A DNA stretch of 58,717 nucleotides from CAZJQT01 sp964548655 (GCA_964548655.1 CAZJQT010000003.1:1-58717); one strand, 5' to 3'; shown: positions 33,241 to 42,040, numbered from the stretch's first letter. Numbers and translations are program-made. The notes: generated by a model from the sequence alone, not told the origin.

Positions 33241-33608
33241 AGTTTTATTCCTTCGTCTTGGCTGGTGTAGGCATCGGGGTTGCTCGGCGAAACCGGATGT
33301 CCGCCGTGGTGGTAATTAAGGTTATACATGATCCAAAGCGAACCAAACACCAGTATTAATAAAACACCCAACATAAAACTAAAAACCAGCAAATTCCATC
33401 TTGGCTTAGTTTCAGAGCCGAGATGCAAGAAAAACTTTAGTTGAACTAGCAGTTGGACTAAGGCTAAACAAACAACAATAGACATCAATACACCGCCCGA
33501 ACCCAGATGGTGACTAACCATAAAATAGGCCGCCAGCGTCAAGCCTAATGAGAGCAGAAAGCCGACTAGATATGATTTTGGGCTAAACGCGGTAGTTACT
33601 TTACTCAT
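33237..33608 (-). CDS. cyoD: Cytochrome bo3 quinol oxidase subunit IV
   Basis: A 123-residue protein with three membrane helices (about residues 11-32, 36-60 and 70-95), matching CyoD/COX4-type subunit IV, which helps assemble the copper centre of subunit I. HLGSGGVLMSIVVCLALVQLLVQLKFFLHL is typical of the family in its length and hydrophobic pattern. ATGA-type overlap with cyoC and ATAG overlap with cyoE. Confidence 0.9.
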   Translation of the reverse strand: MSKVTTAFSPKSYLVGFLLSLGLTLAAYFMVSHHLGSGGVLMSIVVCLALVQLLVQLKFFLHLGSETKPRWNLLVFSFMLGVLLILVFGSLWIMYNLNYHHGGHPVSPSNPDAYTSQDEGIKL

Positions 33609-34195
33609 CGCGAGACAGCCCCTAACAGATAAACAATTGTGAAGATAAATATCCAGATTACATCCAAAAAGTGCCAGAACAGACTGAGCATTACCAAACG
33701 GCGCTGATTAGCCGCGCGCAAACCTTGTCTCATGATTTTAGCAATCATAACAAACATCCAGATTAGACCAGCAGTGATGTGCAAACCGTGCGTACCAACC
33801 AGTGTGAAAAAGGCCGACAAAAAGCCACTGCGTCGCCAACTGTTACCTTCGATATATAAATGCCTGAATTCGGTTATTTCTAGAGTCAAGAAAGCTAGTC
33901 CTAGCAAGAAGGTCACGACAAACCAAAAGATTGCTTGTTTTCTGTCACTGCACCCGGCTGCCAACACCGCCAAGCCACAAGTGAAACTGCTAGTCAGTAA
34001 AATTACGGTTTCACTGAGCACAAAATTAAGGCTAAATAGCTCATGGCCAGATGGGCCGCCGTAGGTGTTGTTTCTCAGCACGGCGAAAGTTGCAAACAAA
34101 GTTGCAAACAAAATACAGTCGGTCATTAAATAAACCCAGAAACCAAAGATGTTCCTGGAATCTACTTGATTGTCTGAGTTTGTTAGCTGGCTCAT
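33605..34195 (-). CDS. cyoC: Cytochrome bo3 quinol oxidase subunit III
   Basis: A 196-residue heme-copper oxidase subunit III with five membrane helices. FGFWVYLMTDCILFATLFA at the start and GTHGLHITAGLIWMFVMI in the fourth helix are family signatures. It stabilises the oxidase and its proton-uptake path. Overlaps cyoB and cyoD by 4 nt each. Confidence 0.94.
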   Translation of the reverse strand: MSQLTNSDNQVDSRNIFGFWVYLMTDCILFATLFATFAVLRNNTYGGPSGHELFSLNFVLSETVILLTSSFTCGLAVLAAGCSDRKQAIFWFVVTFLLGLAFLTLEITEFRHLYIEGNSWRRSGFLSAFFTLVGTHGLHITAGLIWMFVMIAKIMRQGLRAANQRRLVMLSLFWHFLDVIWIFIFTIVYLLGAVSR

Positions 34196-36168
34196 CGGCT
34201 GGCCTCGATCCTCTCAACTTCGGCGGCTGAGATAACGTATTCGGTTTCATCCTCAGAAATACGCCAAATAATGCAGGTGATAACACCAAGTAAGGCAACT
34301 AAAGCTAACCACCAGATATGCCAAATGACGGCGAAGCCAAATAACCCGGCAAAAAAGGCAATAAACAGACCCATCGGTGTGTTTTTGGGCATAATAATGT
34401 CCTTGTAAATTGGCTTGTCTGGTTTTGCTGCCTGCTTCATAGCCCAAAAAGCGTCGCGGTCGTTAACGCGGCTGAGGACTGCAAAATTATAAACTGGTGG
34501 CGGCGAAGTAGTTGACCATTCTAGAGTACGGCCATCCCACGGGTCGCCGCTAGTGTCTAGGTTTTGTTTACGTTGCATGATACTGACGATTAATTGCAAA
34601 ATCTGGAAACCAATCCCTAGACAAACAAAGCCAACACCAACAGCCGCGACAATAAACAGACCCTGCCAACCTAGCGAAGCATCGTAGTGGTCGAGGCGTC
34701 TAGTTGCCCCCATCAAACCCAAAATATAAAGCGGTACGAAAGCTAACAAAAAGCCGACTAGCCAGCACCAGAAAGCGTAACGCCCCAGCTTTTCGTTGAG
34801 CTTAAAGCCAAAAACCTTTGGAAACCAATAAGTGATACCAGCAAAATAACCGAACACCACACCACCAATTATCATGGTGTGGAAATGAGCCACCAAGAAT
34901 AAACTGTTATGCAGCTGGAAATCGGCCGGCGGCAAGGCCATTAACACGCCGGCGGCTCCGCCAACTGTGAAAGTAGCAATGAAGCCCAAGAACCACAACA
35001 TAGGCGTCGTAAATCGAATCCGTCCGCGATACATCGTGAACAGCCAGTTAAAGACTTTAACGCCAGTCGGAATAGCAATTATCATGGTCATTATGCCGAA
35101 AAAGGCATTGACGTTAGGACCGGCTCCCATGGTGAAAAAGTGGTGTAACCAAACCGAGAATGAAAGAAAAGTAATAGCCGCTAGAGCCCAGACCATCGAC
35201 TTATAACCAAACAAACGTTTGCCTGAAAAGGTTGACACAACTTCCGAGAAAACGCCAAAGGCCGGCAATATCAGTATGTAGACTTCCGGGTGCCCCCACG
35301 CCCAGATCAGGTTGATGTACATCATGGGATTACCGCCAAAATAAGAAGTGAAGAAATGCATGCCAAGTGTGCGGTCAAGGGACAACATAGCCAAGGTGGC
35401 TGTAAGTATAGGAAAAGCAAAGATTATTAACACTAGGCTATTGAGTACGCTCCAGACAAACAGCGGCATCTTCATCATGTTCATGCCGGGTCGGCGCATT
35501 TTGATAATAGTGGCAAAGAAATTGATGCCGGAAAGCAAACTGCCAATACCTGCAATCTGGACACTCCATATCCAATAATCAACCCCGACCCCTGGGCTAA
35601 AGGTTAGTTCAGATAAAGGCGGGTAAGCCAACCAGCCAGTGGCAGCAAACTGGCCGCCAAATATTAACGATAAATTTATTAGAACTGCTCCGGCAAAATA
35701 CAACCAAAAACTAGTGGCGTTAAGAAAAGGGAAGGCCACATCGCGCGAGCCAATCTGGAGCGGCACTACTAAATTGATTAAGCCAAACATTAACCCCATG
35801 GCAACAAAGAAAATCATAATGGTGCCGTGAGCTGTAAAAATCTGCTGATAGTGGTCGGCAGGTAAGATACCATGGGAGGCGCCGACTGATAAGGCTTGTT
35901 GAAGGCGCATCATGACAGCGTCGGACACACCACGCAACAACATTACAAAGGCGACTATTAAATACATAACACCGATCTTTTTGGGGTCAACTGTGGTTAG
36001 CCACTCACGCCACAGCCACTTCCAGCGCTTAAGGTAAGTTACTAAGCCGGCGATACCAAGCGCGCCACCAATCATTGTCACCCTGGCACCAAAAATGAAA
36101 GGGTCAAACTTACCAGCCTCGTGGGCAAAGAAGCCAAGATGTGGCAACAAGCTAAGTAATTGGTTCAT
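34192..36168 (-). CDS. cyoB: Cytochrome bo3 quinol oxidase subunit I
   Basis: A 658-residue catalytic subunit with about 15 membrane helices, close to E. coli CyoB (663). WAWGHPEVYILILPAFG carries the CuB histidine, the proton-channel glutamate and the cross-linked tyrosine; WLHHFFTMG supplies the other two CuB histidines; HFHTMIIGGVVFGYFAG holds the heme o3 and low-spin heme ligands. It reduces O2 to water and pumps protons. Helices before and after the 12 core ones match the CyoB layout. Confidence 0.96.
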   Translation of the reverse strand: MNQLLSLLPHLGFFAHEAGKFDPFIFGARVTMIGGALGIAGLVTYLKRWKWLWREWLTTVDPKKIGVMYLIVAFVMLLRGVSDAVMMRLQQALSVGASHGILPADHYQQIFTAHGTIMIFFVAMGLMFGLINLVVPLQIGSRDVAFPFLNATSFWLYFAGAVLINLSLIFGGQFAATGWLAYPPLSELTFSPGVGVDYWIWSVQIAGIGSLLSGINFFATIIKMRRPGMNMMKMPLFVWSVLNSLVLIIFAFPILTATLAMLSLDRTLGMHFFTSYFGGNPMMYINLIWAWGHPEVYILILPAFGVFSEVVSTFSGKRLFGYKSMVWALAAITFLSFSVWLHHFFTMGAGPNVNAFFGIMTMIIAIPTGVKVFNWLFTMYRGRIRFTTPMLWFLGFIATFTVGGAAGVLMALPPADFQLHNSLFLVAHFHTMIIGGVVFGYFAGITYWFPKVFGFKLNEKLGRYAFWCWLVGFLLAFVPLYILGLMGATRRLDHYDASLGWQGLFIVAAVGVGFVCLGIGFQILQLIVSIMQRKQNLDTSGDPWDGRTLEWSTTSPPPVYNFAVLSRVNDRDAFWAMKQAAKPDKPIYKDIIMPKNTPMGLFIAFFAGLFGFAVIWHIWWLALVALLGVITCIIWRISEDETEYVISAAEVERIEASR

Positions 36169-37184
36169 TGGTTGGCTCCGTAATCGGTGTGCTCATGATT
36201 ATGCAAGTTAACTGTTTCATGCGAAGAAGGGTCCATAAACTTATTGACAACACTGCTGTATAAACCAGGCTGCGCACTGCCGTAGGCAACGACCGGGTTA
36301 TTCAGACTGGGTTCGGCCAAAATATTGTAGCCTTTGTTGTCGAGCTGGTTGGGCATCATTTTGATGGTTTGTACCCACTGGTTAAATTCAGTTTCAGTGC
36401 TAACTCTGGCCGTAAATTTCATGCCAGCAAAACCCTCACCGCTAATATTAGCCGACACCCCTCTATAGCTACCAATCTCACTGGCAATGAGGTGCAGCTG
36501 GGTTGACATGCCTGTCATGGCATATATCTGACCACCAAGCTGTGGAATCCAAAAAGAGTTCATTGGCGCGTCTGAAGTAATCTCGAAATTAACTGGTGTG
36601 TTAGCCGGAAATTCAACATAATTTACGGTAGCAATGTTTTGCTCTGGATAAATGAACAGCCACTTCCATTGCAGAGCTACAACCTGTATGGTCATTGGCT
36701 TGGTCTTGGAACTAAGGGAATGGAAAGGGTCTAGTTCATGACTGCTCTGCCAGGCTACAACCGATAAAACTAGTATTAATAAGGAGGGTATTAACCACCA
36801 GGCGGTCTCAACTAGACGGTTATGATCCCAGTCAGGGGTGTACTTGGCTTTTTCGTTTGTAGCCCGGTAACGCCAGGCAATTGAAAATGTCATGATGTAA
36901 ACCGGTACGACGATGATTAACATTAGCAAACTAGCGTAAATGATCAGACTGCGTTCTTTGCCAGCGATCAAGCCTTTAGAGTTTAGGACGGCAAAATTAT
37001 TACCATAAACTATTACTGTAATAATAATCCCGGCCGCTAGAAAAAACATAATGGCCATGGCCAAACGGTCTCTGGCAGTCATTTTCTTACGGCTTGAAGT
37101 TGAACCTAGTCTGTTTAGGCCTTTCTCGGCTACCTTCAAAGCTTTACGCAAAACACCCATAATCCTATCCACGACTAACCACAA
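36165..37184 (-). CDS. cyoA: Cytochrome bo3 quinol oxidase subunit II
   Basis: A subunit II with a basic cytoplasmic start, two membrane helices (about residues 42-60 and 85-107) and an extracytoplasmic cupredoxin domain without the CuA cysteine/histidine motif, as expected for a quinol oxidase. WKWLFIYPEQNIATVNY and SFWIPQLGGQIYAMTGM are conserved. The lipobox cysteine of E. coli CyoA is not present. The frame begins with TTG at 37184; an ATG at 37160 is the alternative (331 residues), with only a weak GGATAGG site. A TATAGT -10 (37201-37196) lies 11 nt before the TTG. Confidence 0.93.
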   Translation of the reverse strand: MWLVVDRIMGVLRKALKVAEKGLNRLGSTSSRKKMTARDRLAMAIMFFLAAGIIITVIVYGNNFAVLNSKGLIAGKERSLIIYASLLMLIIVVPVYIMTFSIAWRYRATNEKAKYTPDWDHNRLVETAWWLIPSLLILVLSVVAWQSSHELDPFHSLSSKTKPMTIQVVALQWKWLFIYPEQNIATVNYVEFPANTPVNFEITSDAPMNSFWIPQLGGQIYAMTGMSTQLHLIASEIGSYRGVSANISGEGFAGMKFTARVSTETEFNQWVQTIKMMPNQLDNKGYNILAEPSLNNPVVAYGSAQPGLYSSVVNKFMDPSSHETVNLHNHEHTDYGANQ

Positions 37185-37195
37185 TCATTATTCTT

Positions 37196-37229
37196 ACTAT
37201 AACACTTGTTGAGCTTGAGCTTGTATAGT
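37196..37229. promoter_or_regulatory. Divergent promoters between cyoA and the polyprenyl synthase gene
   Basis: TATAGT on the minus strand (37201-37196) faces the cyo operon and TATAGT on the plus strand (37224-37229) faces the prenyl synthase, with only 22 bp between them. The -35 regions therefore overlap in a shared segment containing TTGAGC twice. Transcription of the two units cannot easily be fully independent. Confidence 0.6.
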
Positions 37230-37236
37230 ATGACCA

Positions 37237-38235
37237 ATGGCATCATTTGATTTTGCTGGCTGGCTTGGGGTTGATAATCTATCCAAATATCACCAGCTGG
37301 TTGATGACGAACTGGCAAAAATACTTTCAACCGACAATGCTTACCTAAGAGCTCCCCTGGCGCAGTTATTGAGCCAAAAAAGCAAACGCTTGCGATCCAC
37401 CTTAGTTATCGCTGTGGTGCTGTCCCAGCAAAAAGCTGTAGACAGTGCTGTCATCAAAGCTTGCGTTGTGATTGAGCTGCTTCATCTGGCTAGCCTAGTT
37501 CACGACGATATCTTAGATCATGCCGACTTACGCTGGGGTCAAGCTAGCATTAAGGCAAGTCACGGCTTGAGCCAAGCTATAATTGTTGGCGATTATTTGT
37601 TTGCCCTAGCTACTGCACAGGCTGCTAAACTTGACCAATCAATCAGTCAAATAATCACCAGCACCTATACCCACATGTGTTACGGCCAAGCTCTAGAACT
37701 AGCCGATCAGTTTAACCTTAAGCGTAGCCAAGCGGCTCTCATACAAGCTATTGAAGGTAAAACCGCCGCTCTGATATCTGCCGCCACCCGGGTTGGTGGC
37801 TTGTGTGCTAATACTAAAGCCAATGGACTAACTGCCTTGAGCAAATTTGGCTTGAACTTTGGCATCGCTTTTCAGTTAATCGATGATCTCCTGGATATAT
37901 TATCCAGCCCAAAAATATTAGGCAAACCAACCGGTAATGACATAAAAGAAGGCGTCTACACACTACCACTGGTTTTAACGTTCAAAACTCAAAACTCGGT
38001 CACAAACAAACAGATGTTGTCCAGACCTACTGCGTCCACCAGACAAACTCTACTTAGTAATGGATCGGTCGGAAAAACTATTAAACTCATTGAAGACTAT
38101 AGCCGATCAGCCGCAATCTCTTTAGCAGTAGTAAAAGGGAGTGAACACTTGGCCAAACTACCTATGGCTTATTGGCAGTGGGTTTTTGCCAATCAAATTT
38201 TGCCGACTTATCGCGGAACTCTATCAAAAAGCTAG
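37237..38235 (+). CDS. Polyprenyl diphosphate synthase
   Basis: A 332-residue all-helical trans-prenyltransferase that lengthens an allylic diphosphate with isopentenyl diphosphate. The first aspartate-rich motif is DDILD at residues 90-94 and the second is DDLLD near 217-221; SKRLRS takes the place of the usual GKRLRP. Its position divergent from cyoABCDE suggests the product is a quinone side chain, but it could serve another isoprenoid. TATAGT lies 7 nt before the ATG (leaderless pattern). The 3' end overlaps the convergent membrane-protein gene by 12 nt. Confidence 0.9.
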   Translation: MASFDFAGWLGVDNLSKYHQLVDDELAKILSTDNAYLRAPLAQLLSQKSKRLRSTLVIAVVLSQQKAVDSAVIKACVVIELLHLASLVHDDILDHADLRWGQASIKASHGLSQAIIVGDYLFALATAQAAKLDQSISQIITSTYTHMCYGQALELADQFNLKRSQAALIQAIEGKTAALISAATRVGGLCANTKANGLTALSKFGLNFGIAFQLIDDLLDILSSPKILGKPTGNDIKEGVYTLPLVLTFKTQNSVTNKQMLSRPTASTRQTLLSNGSVGKTIKLIEDYSRSAAISLAVVKGSEHLAKLPMAYWQWVFANQILPTYRGTLSKS

Positions 38236-38880
38236 AATATTGATGGCACGAGCAGCTACAATTGCCACGGTTGATAATGAAACCAATGCCTGCACGCTCA
38301 TCAGCAATTTTGCCCGGTGGGTTAGAGGTAGGGCGTCAGTTGGACTGAAGGCCGTAGCGTTAGTTAGTGACACAAATAGATAATCAAAAAAACTTGGCCG
38401 CCAGCCAATCTCTTCTGTGATTGTGGCGTTGGTCGTCATTTGCGGGAAGAGCCAATCGACTGGCCTTACATGGGTTCCTTTGCCACCGTGGCCACCACCA
38501 TCGAGCTGCCAATACCAAAGTCCAAAAACGATTATGTTGGTTATATAGATAGAAACAGCCGAAAGAATTAGCTGTTTGCCACCCAGATTGCTGTTGGAAT
38601 GATTGATTAGCTTGTTGCAAACCAAAACTAATGAGGAAATATTGGCTAGTGAAACCAAAGCCGTCAGTGACAAGCCAGCAAAACGTCGAAGCCGGGTTAT
38701 TAGATCGTGGACGACTGGCATCGACAGACGCAAACCAAGCAGTAGTGATAGCTCCAACGCAGCGATCAAATACTTAGGGCCAACACTTAATTGGCTTGAG
38801 AGTAGTAGCTGCAAAACGACTGCCAATAAAATTGCCAGTTCGGCGTGCCAAAACGGCTCAGGTTTTAAAACGCTGCTCAT
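38224..38880 (-). CDS. Membrane protein, possibly DUF1345-like
   Basis: A 218-residue protein with about five or six hydrophobic segments. The C-terminal FVSLTNATAFSPTDALPLT followed by RAKLLMSVQALVSLSTVAIV resembles DUF1345-type and ion-channel-like membrane proteins, where a TxxTxxSPxD region precedes the last helix. Function unknown. AGGAAAG lies directly before the ATG; a TATACT -10 is about 70 bp upstream. It overlaps the prenyl synthase gene tail to tail. Confidence 0.65.
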   Translation of the reverse strand: MSSVLKPEPFWHAELAILLAVVLQLLLSSQLSVGPKYLIAALELSLLLGLRLSMPVVHDLITRLRRFAGLSLTALVSLANISSLVLVCNKLINHSNSNLGGKQLILSAVSIYITNIIVFGLWYWQLDGGGHGGKGTHVRPVDWLFPQMTTNATITEEIGWRPSFFDYLFVSLTNATAFSPTDALPLTHRAKLLMSVQALVSLSTVAIVAARAINILAF

Positions 38881-38975
38881 CTTTCCTGCTCACAAGCTAT
38901 TGATAGCCAGCCGGTCATCTGACTACGTCTGGGCAATAGACGATTCATGAACCTAAGTATAGCATTGCCAATGGA

Positions 38976-38998
38976 AAAGCCGGGCAGGGCCCGGCTTT
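38976..38998 (-). terminator. Strong hairpin terminator after the DUF378 gene
   Basis: AAAGCCGGGC (38976-38985) pairs perfectly with GCCCGGCTTT (38989-38998) around a three-base loop. Read on the minus strand it follows the DUF378 gene and ends in TTTT, so it probably terminates that transcript. Confidence 0.75.
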
Positions 38999-39013
38999 AA
39001 CTATTCTAACTAT

Positions 39014-39229
39014 TTATTTCTTGTTTTCAGAAGCCATCATTGAAACGATGGTGTACACACCATAGACGGCAGCTAGTCCAACCAAGGCGTAGACAACTCT
39101 GCCAACGCCAGATTCGACACCAAAAACCTTGTCGACCAAATTATATTTGAAGAAGCCGACTAGACCCCAATTAAGGCCGCCGACCACCAGCAATAGATAC
39201 ACTGCTTTATCGAGTGCATTCATTTTCAT
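39014..39229 (-). CDS. DUF378 family small membrane protein
   Basis: A 71-residue protein with two membrane helices; LLVVGGLNWGLVGFF followed by a short loop and VVYALVGLAAVYGVY is the DUF378 pattern. The family is widespread and its function is unknown. The frame starts MKMNALDK; the second ATG, two codons later, is equally possible. A short inverted repeat (TAGACCCT at 39264, AGGGTCTA at 39291) lies upstream. Confidence 0.9.
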   Translation of the reverse strand: MKMNALDKAVYLLLVVGGLNWGLVGFFKYNLVDKVFGVESGVGRVVYALVGLAAVYGVYTIVSMMASENKK

Positions 39230-39295
39230 TTTTCTGTCCCCTTATTTAGTAATGAATTCAGCATAGACCCTGTTTATGCTTATGTCTACTAGGGT

Positions 39296-39568
39296 CTATA
39301 AGCGGTTGTGTATAACTAGAGCTAGAACTATCAGCCCAACCGTGCGCCGAAAATAATTAACTCCCCAAAAAATCTCCAAGATTGACCAGGTTACTATCGA
39401 ACCAAAGCCAAGCCAAACGACTAAATCCTTGAGATTACCACTGGGCAAAAGCCGGGCTAGAATTAAGCACACCAACCACAAGCCCAGTGCTAAATTTGGG
39501 CTTTGCCAAAGTATGATTTTGCCATTTTTATCCTTAAAAAATTTAATCCAGTTGCGAATATTTGTCAT
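39296..39568 (-). CDS. Small membrane protein of unknown function
   Basis: Unrecognised 90-residue protein: a basic start (IRNWIKFFKDKNGK) and two hydrophobic segments (about residues 25-40 and 49-68), with a third near the C-terminus. A minus-strand TATAAT (39582-39577) lies 8 nt before the ATG, which supports the start and suggests a leaderless mRNA. DUF378 follows on the same strand. Confidence 0.6.
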   Translation of the reverse strand: MTNIRNWIKFFKDKNGKIILWQSPNLALGLWLVCLILARLLPSGNLKDLVVWLGFGSIVTWSILEIFWGVNYFRRTVGLIVLALVIHNRL

Positions 39569-39589
39569 TAACGACCATTATAGACCGAC

Positions 39590-39674
39590 AAAAACAAAAA
39601 GGAGCCGTTTTACGGGCTCCTTCCTGCCGCAATCAACCATTGCTGATTAACCGCTAATCACCTCACAGTGACTA
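39590..39674 (-). ncRNA. Candidate small RNA with its own promoter and terminator
   Basis: On the minus strand a consensus promoter is followed by about 85 nt that end in an intrinsic terminator: stem GGAGCC (39601-39606) with GGCTCC (39615-39620), extended by AA/TT, and a T-rich tract at 39600-39590. Short stems TGATTA/TAATCA and GCAAT/ATTGC are visible in the body. No convincing reading frame fits. The transcript stops just before the -10 element of the next minus-strand gene, so it is a separate unit. Target unknown. Confidence 0.6.
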
Positions 39675-39680
39675 TTGGCA

Positions 39681-39709
39681 AATATAGTCTTATCAGACAA
39701 AATTGTCAA
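39681..39709 (-). promoter_or_regulatory. Promoter of the candidate small RNA
   Basis: Minus-strand TTGACA (39709-39704) and TATATT (39686-39681) with a 17-bp spacer. Transcription should start near 39674. Confidence 0.75.
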
Positions 39710-39805
39710 GGCTTACGTACTAATAATTACAACAGGTGAATAGTCGTTTATACAAGGGTAGAAAAATGTTACTCTATTGGTAAAGCGCTAGGATTATTCT
39801 TGCTT

Positions 39806-41065
39806 ATGGATTTAAGTCAGTTCAATATCGACAGCGAAGAAGACAGGGTCTTGGCCCTCAGACTACAGAAATCACGTCTTATTAGATTGCGCTGGTTTTA
39901 TGTTGGCCTGCTCACCTTAGTTGCCGTTATCTCCAGCTTGATAGCTCGGCAGCCGGCTAAAGCCGGCCATTACCTAGTAATTGGTTCAATCGGGCTTTTA
40001 CTCAACGGGGTTCTCTATGTCATAAATAAAAAGGTCCTTAGGGGTATCAAGTTTACTCAAGCCGTACTGATCTTGCATATTTTATTAGATTTGGGTCTGG
40101 CAGCTGTCGTGACTTATGACCAAGGCGCCCTGCAAGCCAGAACCACCGTCTTATTTGTCTTTCCTATTATTACGGCCGGAGCTTTATTCGCTGAAGCGAC
40201 CGTTTACATTGCTGCCGTCTTGGCTGGCGCTAGTTATATCCTGAGCATTCTTGCCTATGCGGTTCGTCATCATACACCACTGACGGCTGCCCAAGCCCTG
40301 ACACCCATAGCCTTTTATCCAGCTTTTTTTGTGATATTAGCTCAGTTAGTTATCTATATGGTGGGATTAGGCAAAAACGAGGAAAGAGAAAAGGCCTATG
40401 ATAATTTCCTAGCTCTTTTAAGCCACCAGCTAAGACACCCGTCCTCAACCGCCAATGCCATAATTGACCAACTTGAGCATGGGCCACCGACTAACCCAAA
40501 GAAGCAAGCCGAGTATATCCATATGCTCAAAATGGAAAATCAAAACCTGGTGCATCTGCTTAATAATTTGCTTGAAACAGCCCCAGCTTCCAGCAAAAGT
40601 ATGGTTACGGAAGTTGACTTATGGCAACTTGTCGAACACGTCAGCCATCAAACAGCCGAAACTAATGCTCGCACCGAAGACCTTTCTTTGGCTCTACCCG
40701 CTGAGCCTTTACGTATCTGGGGTAGTAGCGAAAAACTATCAACTGCTTTGATAAACGTTCTCAATAACGCCTTTCAATACAGTAAAGCTGGGACACAGGT
40801 GAAAATTAGTCTCCAACCAACCCAGGGCGGCGCTGAAATAATTGTAGAGGATAAAGGCGGTGGTATTAGTCGGGAAGCTCGTCTCAATCTTTTCCGCAAA
40901 TACGCCGTGCGGACCGACAGCGCGGGCGGTATTCGTGGCTTGGGGCTTGGCCTATATGTGTCTAAAAAGATTTTTGAAGCCCACAACGGCAGTATAAAAG
41001 TCGAGAGCTCCAATTTTGGCACTAAGGTTATAATTAACTTAAAACGAGGGCATAAGCATGACTAA
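39806..41065 (+). CDS. Membrane-bound sensor histidine kinase
   Basis: A 419-residue kinase. About six hydrophobic segments (residues 28-190) form a membrane sensor without a large external domain. The HisKA region has the phosphorylated H207 in LLSHQLRHPSS, and the ATPase domain has an N-box (NVLNNAFQYS), G1 (VEDKGGGIS) and G2 (RGLGLGLYVSKKI). It phosphorylates the response regulator encoded by the overlapping next gene. The frame is open to a TTG at 39800, but the ATG at 39806 is preferred; TATTCT lies 5 nt before it. Confidence 0.93.
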   Translation: MDLSQFNIDSEEDRVLALRLQKSRLIRLRWFYVGLLTLVAVISSLIARQPAKAGHYLVIGSIGLLLNGVLYVINKKVLRGIKFTQAVLILHILLDLGLAAVVTYDQGALQARTTVLFVFPIITAGALFAEATVYIAAVLAGASYILSILAYAVRHHTPLTAAQALTPIAFYPAFFVILAQLVIYMVGLGKNEEREKAYDNFLALLSHQLRHPSSTANAIIDQLEHGPPTNPKKQAEYIHMLKMENQNLVHLLNNLLETAPASSKSMVTEVDLWQLVEHVSHQTAETNARTEDLSLALPAEPLRIWGSSEKLSTALINVLNNAFQYSKAGTQVKISLQPTQGGAEIIVEDKGGGISREARLNLFRKYAVRTDSAGGIRGLGLGLYVSKKIFEAHNGSIKVESSNFGTKVIINLKRGHKHD

Positions 41066-41417
41066 GAAAGTTTTATTGGTCGAAGATTTTCCGATCATCC
41101 AGAGTCTATACAGTGGGGCGCTAGAAAACCATGGTTTTGAGGTGGATGTGGTTGCTGATGGCAAAGATGCTTTAGTAAAAGTCCAATCTCAGGTTTATGA
41201 TTTTGTCTTGATTGACCTACTGTTACCAAAAGTTAACGGCGTTGAGTTCCTGGAGAAATTTACCAACCGACCCCAGCAAACCAAGGTCATAGTTCTGAGT
41301 GATTTTAACGAACCAAAAACTGTTGAGAAAACCTACAAGTTAGGCATAGCGGCTTATCTTATCAAAGCTGAGAATACACCTTCAGAGCTGATAGAAAAAC
41401 TCAATAAATTAGCCTAA
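41058..41417 (+). CDS. Stand-alone response regulator receiver
   Basis: A 119-residue CheY-like receiver domain with no output domain. The phosphorylated aspartate is D53 in FVLIDLLLPKVNG, the acidic pocket is E9-D10, and the conserved serine and lysine lie in VIVLSDF and YLIKAEN. It overlaps the histidine kinase gene by 8 nt. Without a DNA-binding part it must act by protein contact with a target encoded elsewhere. Confidence 0.93.
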   Translation: MTKKVLLVEDFPIIQSLYSGALENHGFEVDVVADGKDALVKVQSQVYDFVLIDLLLPKVNGVEFLEKFTNRPQQTKVIVLSDFNEPKTVEKTYKLGIAAYLIKAENTPSELIEKLNKLA

Positions 41418-41419
41418 TC

Positions 41420-41908
41420 TTAAACTTTTTCTGGGGCTGCTACCTTACCCAATTCATCCAGTAATCTAGCTAGTTCGCTGGTCGATAGTGCCGAACAATC
41501 AACCTCCTTTTGGCGCGCTATCATATAACCTTGCATGATGCGCTTGACTTTAAGAGCGTCGGCTCGCCAGAAATGATCAACCGTGTAGGGTTTATCAGGG
41601 TCGAAGAAACGGGTCGAGAGCTTAACTGAGCCAAAAACTGGTCCAACAGTGGCCGTGACATTTAAAATGTCTTCTATCTGAATACTTAACACCTCAGCTG
41701 ACTTGAAAAAGTCACGGTGAGTAATAGTCAATTTGGTTCGGTCGACGGTAAGCGTGTCGGGGAATAATGTCAGCGGGAAGACGGTTTTAGCCCTGACCAA
41801 GATATCGTGAGCGTCGCCGATAGCTTGCACTAACTCTTCCTGGGCTTTAGTTTTCTGAATATTTTCAAACGGTAAAGAACGGTAGTATTTGCGTTGCTCG
41901 ATATTCAT
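41420..41908 (-). CDS. Protein of unknown function, possibly PH-like
   Basis: Unrecognised 162-residue cytoplasmic protein. The central part (about residues 45-120) alternates beta strands ending in a helix (ALKVKRIMQGYMIARQ), which recalls a bacterial PH-like domain; helices flank it. A full AAGGAGG Shine-Dalgarno sequence precedes the ATG. It is convergent with the response regulator, 2 bp apart. Confidence 0.6.
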   Translation of the reverse strand: MNIEQRKYYRSLPFENIQKTKAQEELVQAIGDAHDILVRAKTVFPLTLFPDTLTVDRTKLTITHRDFFKSAEVLSIQIEDILNVTATVGPVFGSVKLSTRFFDPDKPYTVDHFWRADALKVKRIMQGYMIARQKEVDCSALSTSELARLLDELGKVAAPEKV

Positions 41909-42040
41909 ATAACCTCCTTATTATAAGGGTGAGCCTAGTCTAACCCCTATATTCAATAATTGCAGTGATAAATACCACACCTAATCAGTAAATATGGTGT
42001 AAATTATAGGTAACACAAGGAGTAGCGGGAAAATACAGTG

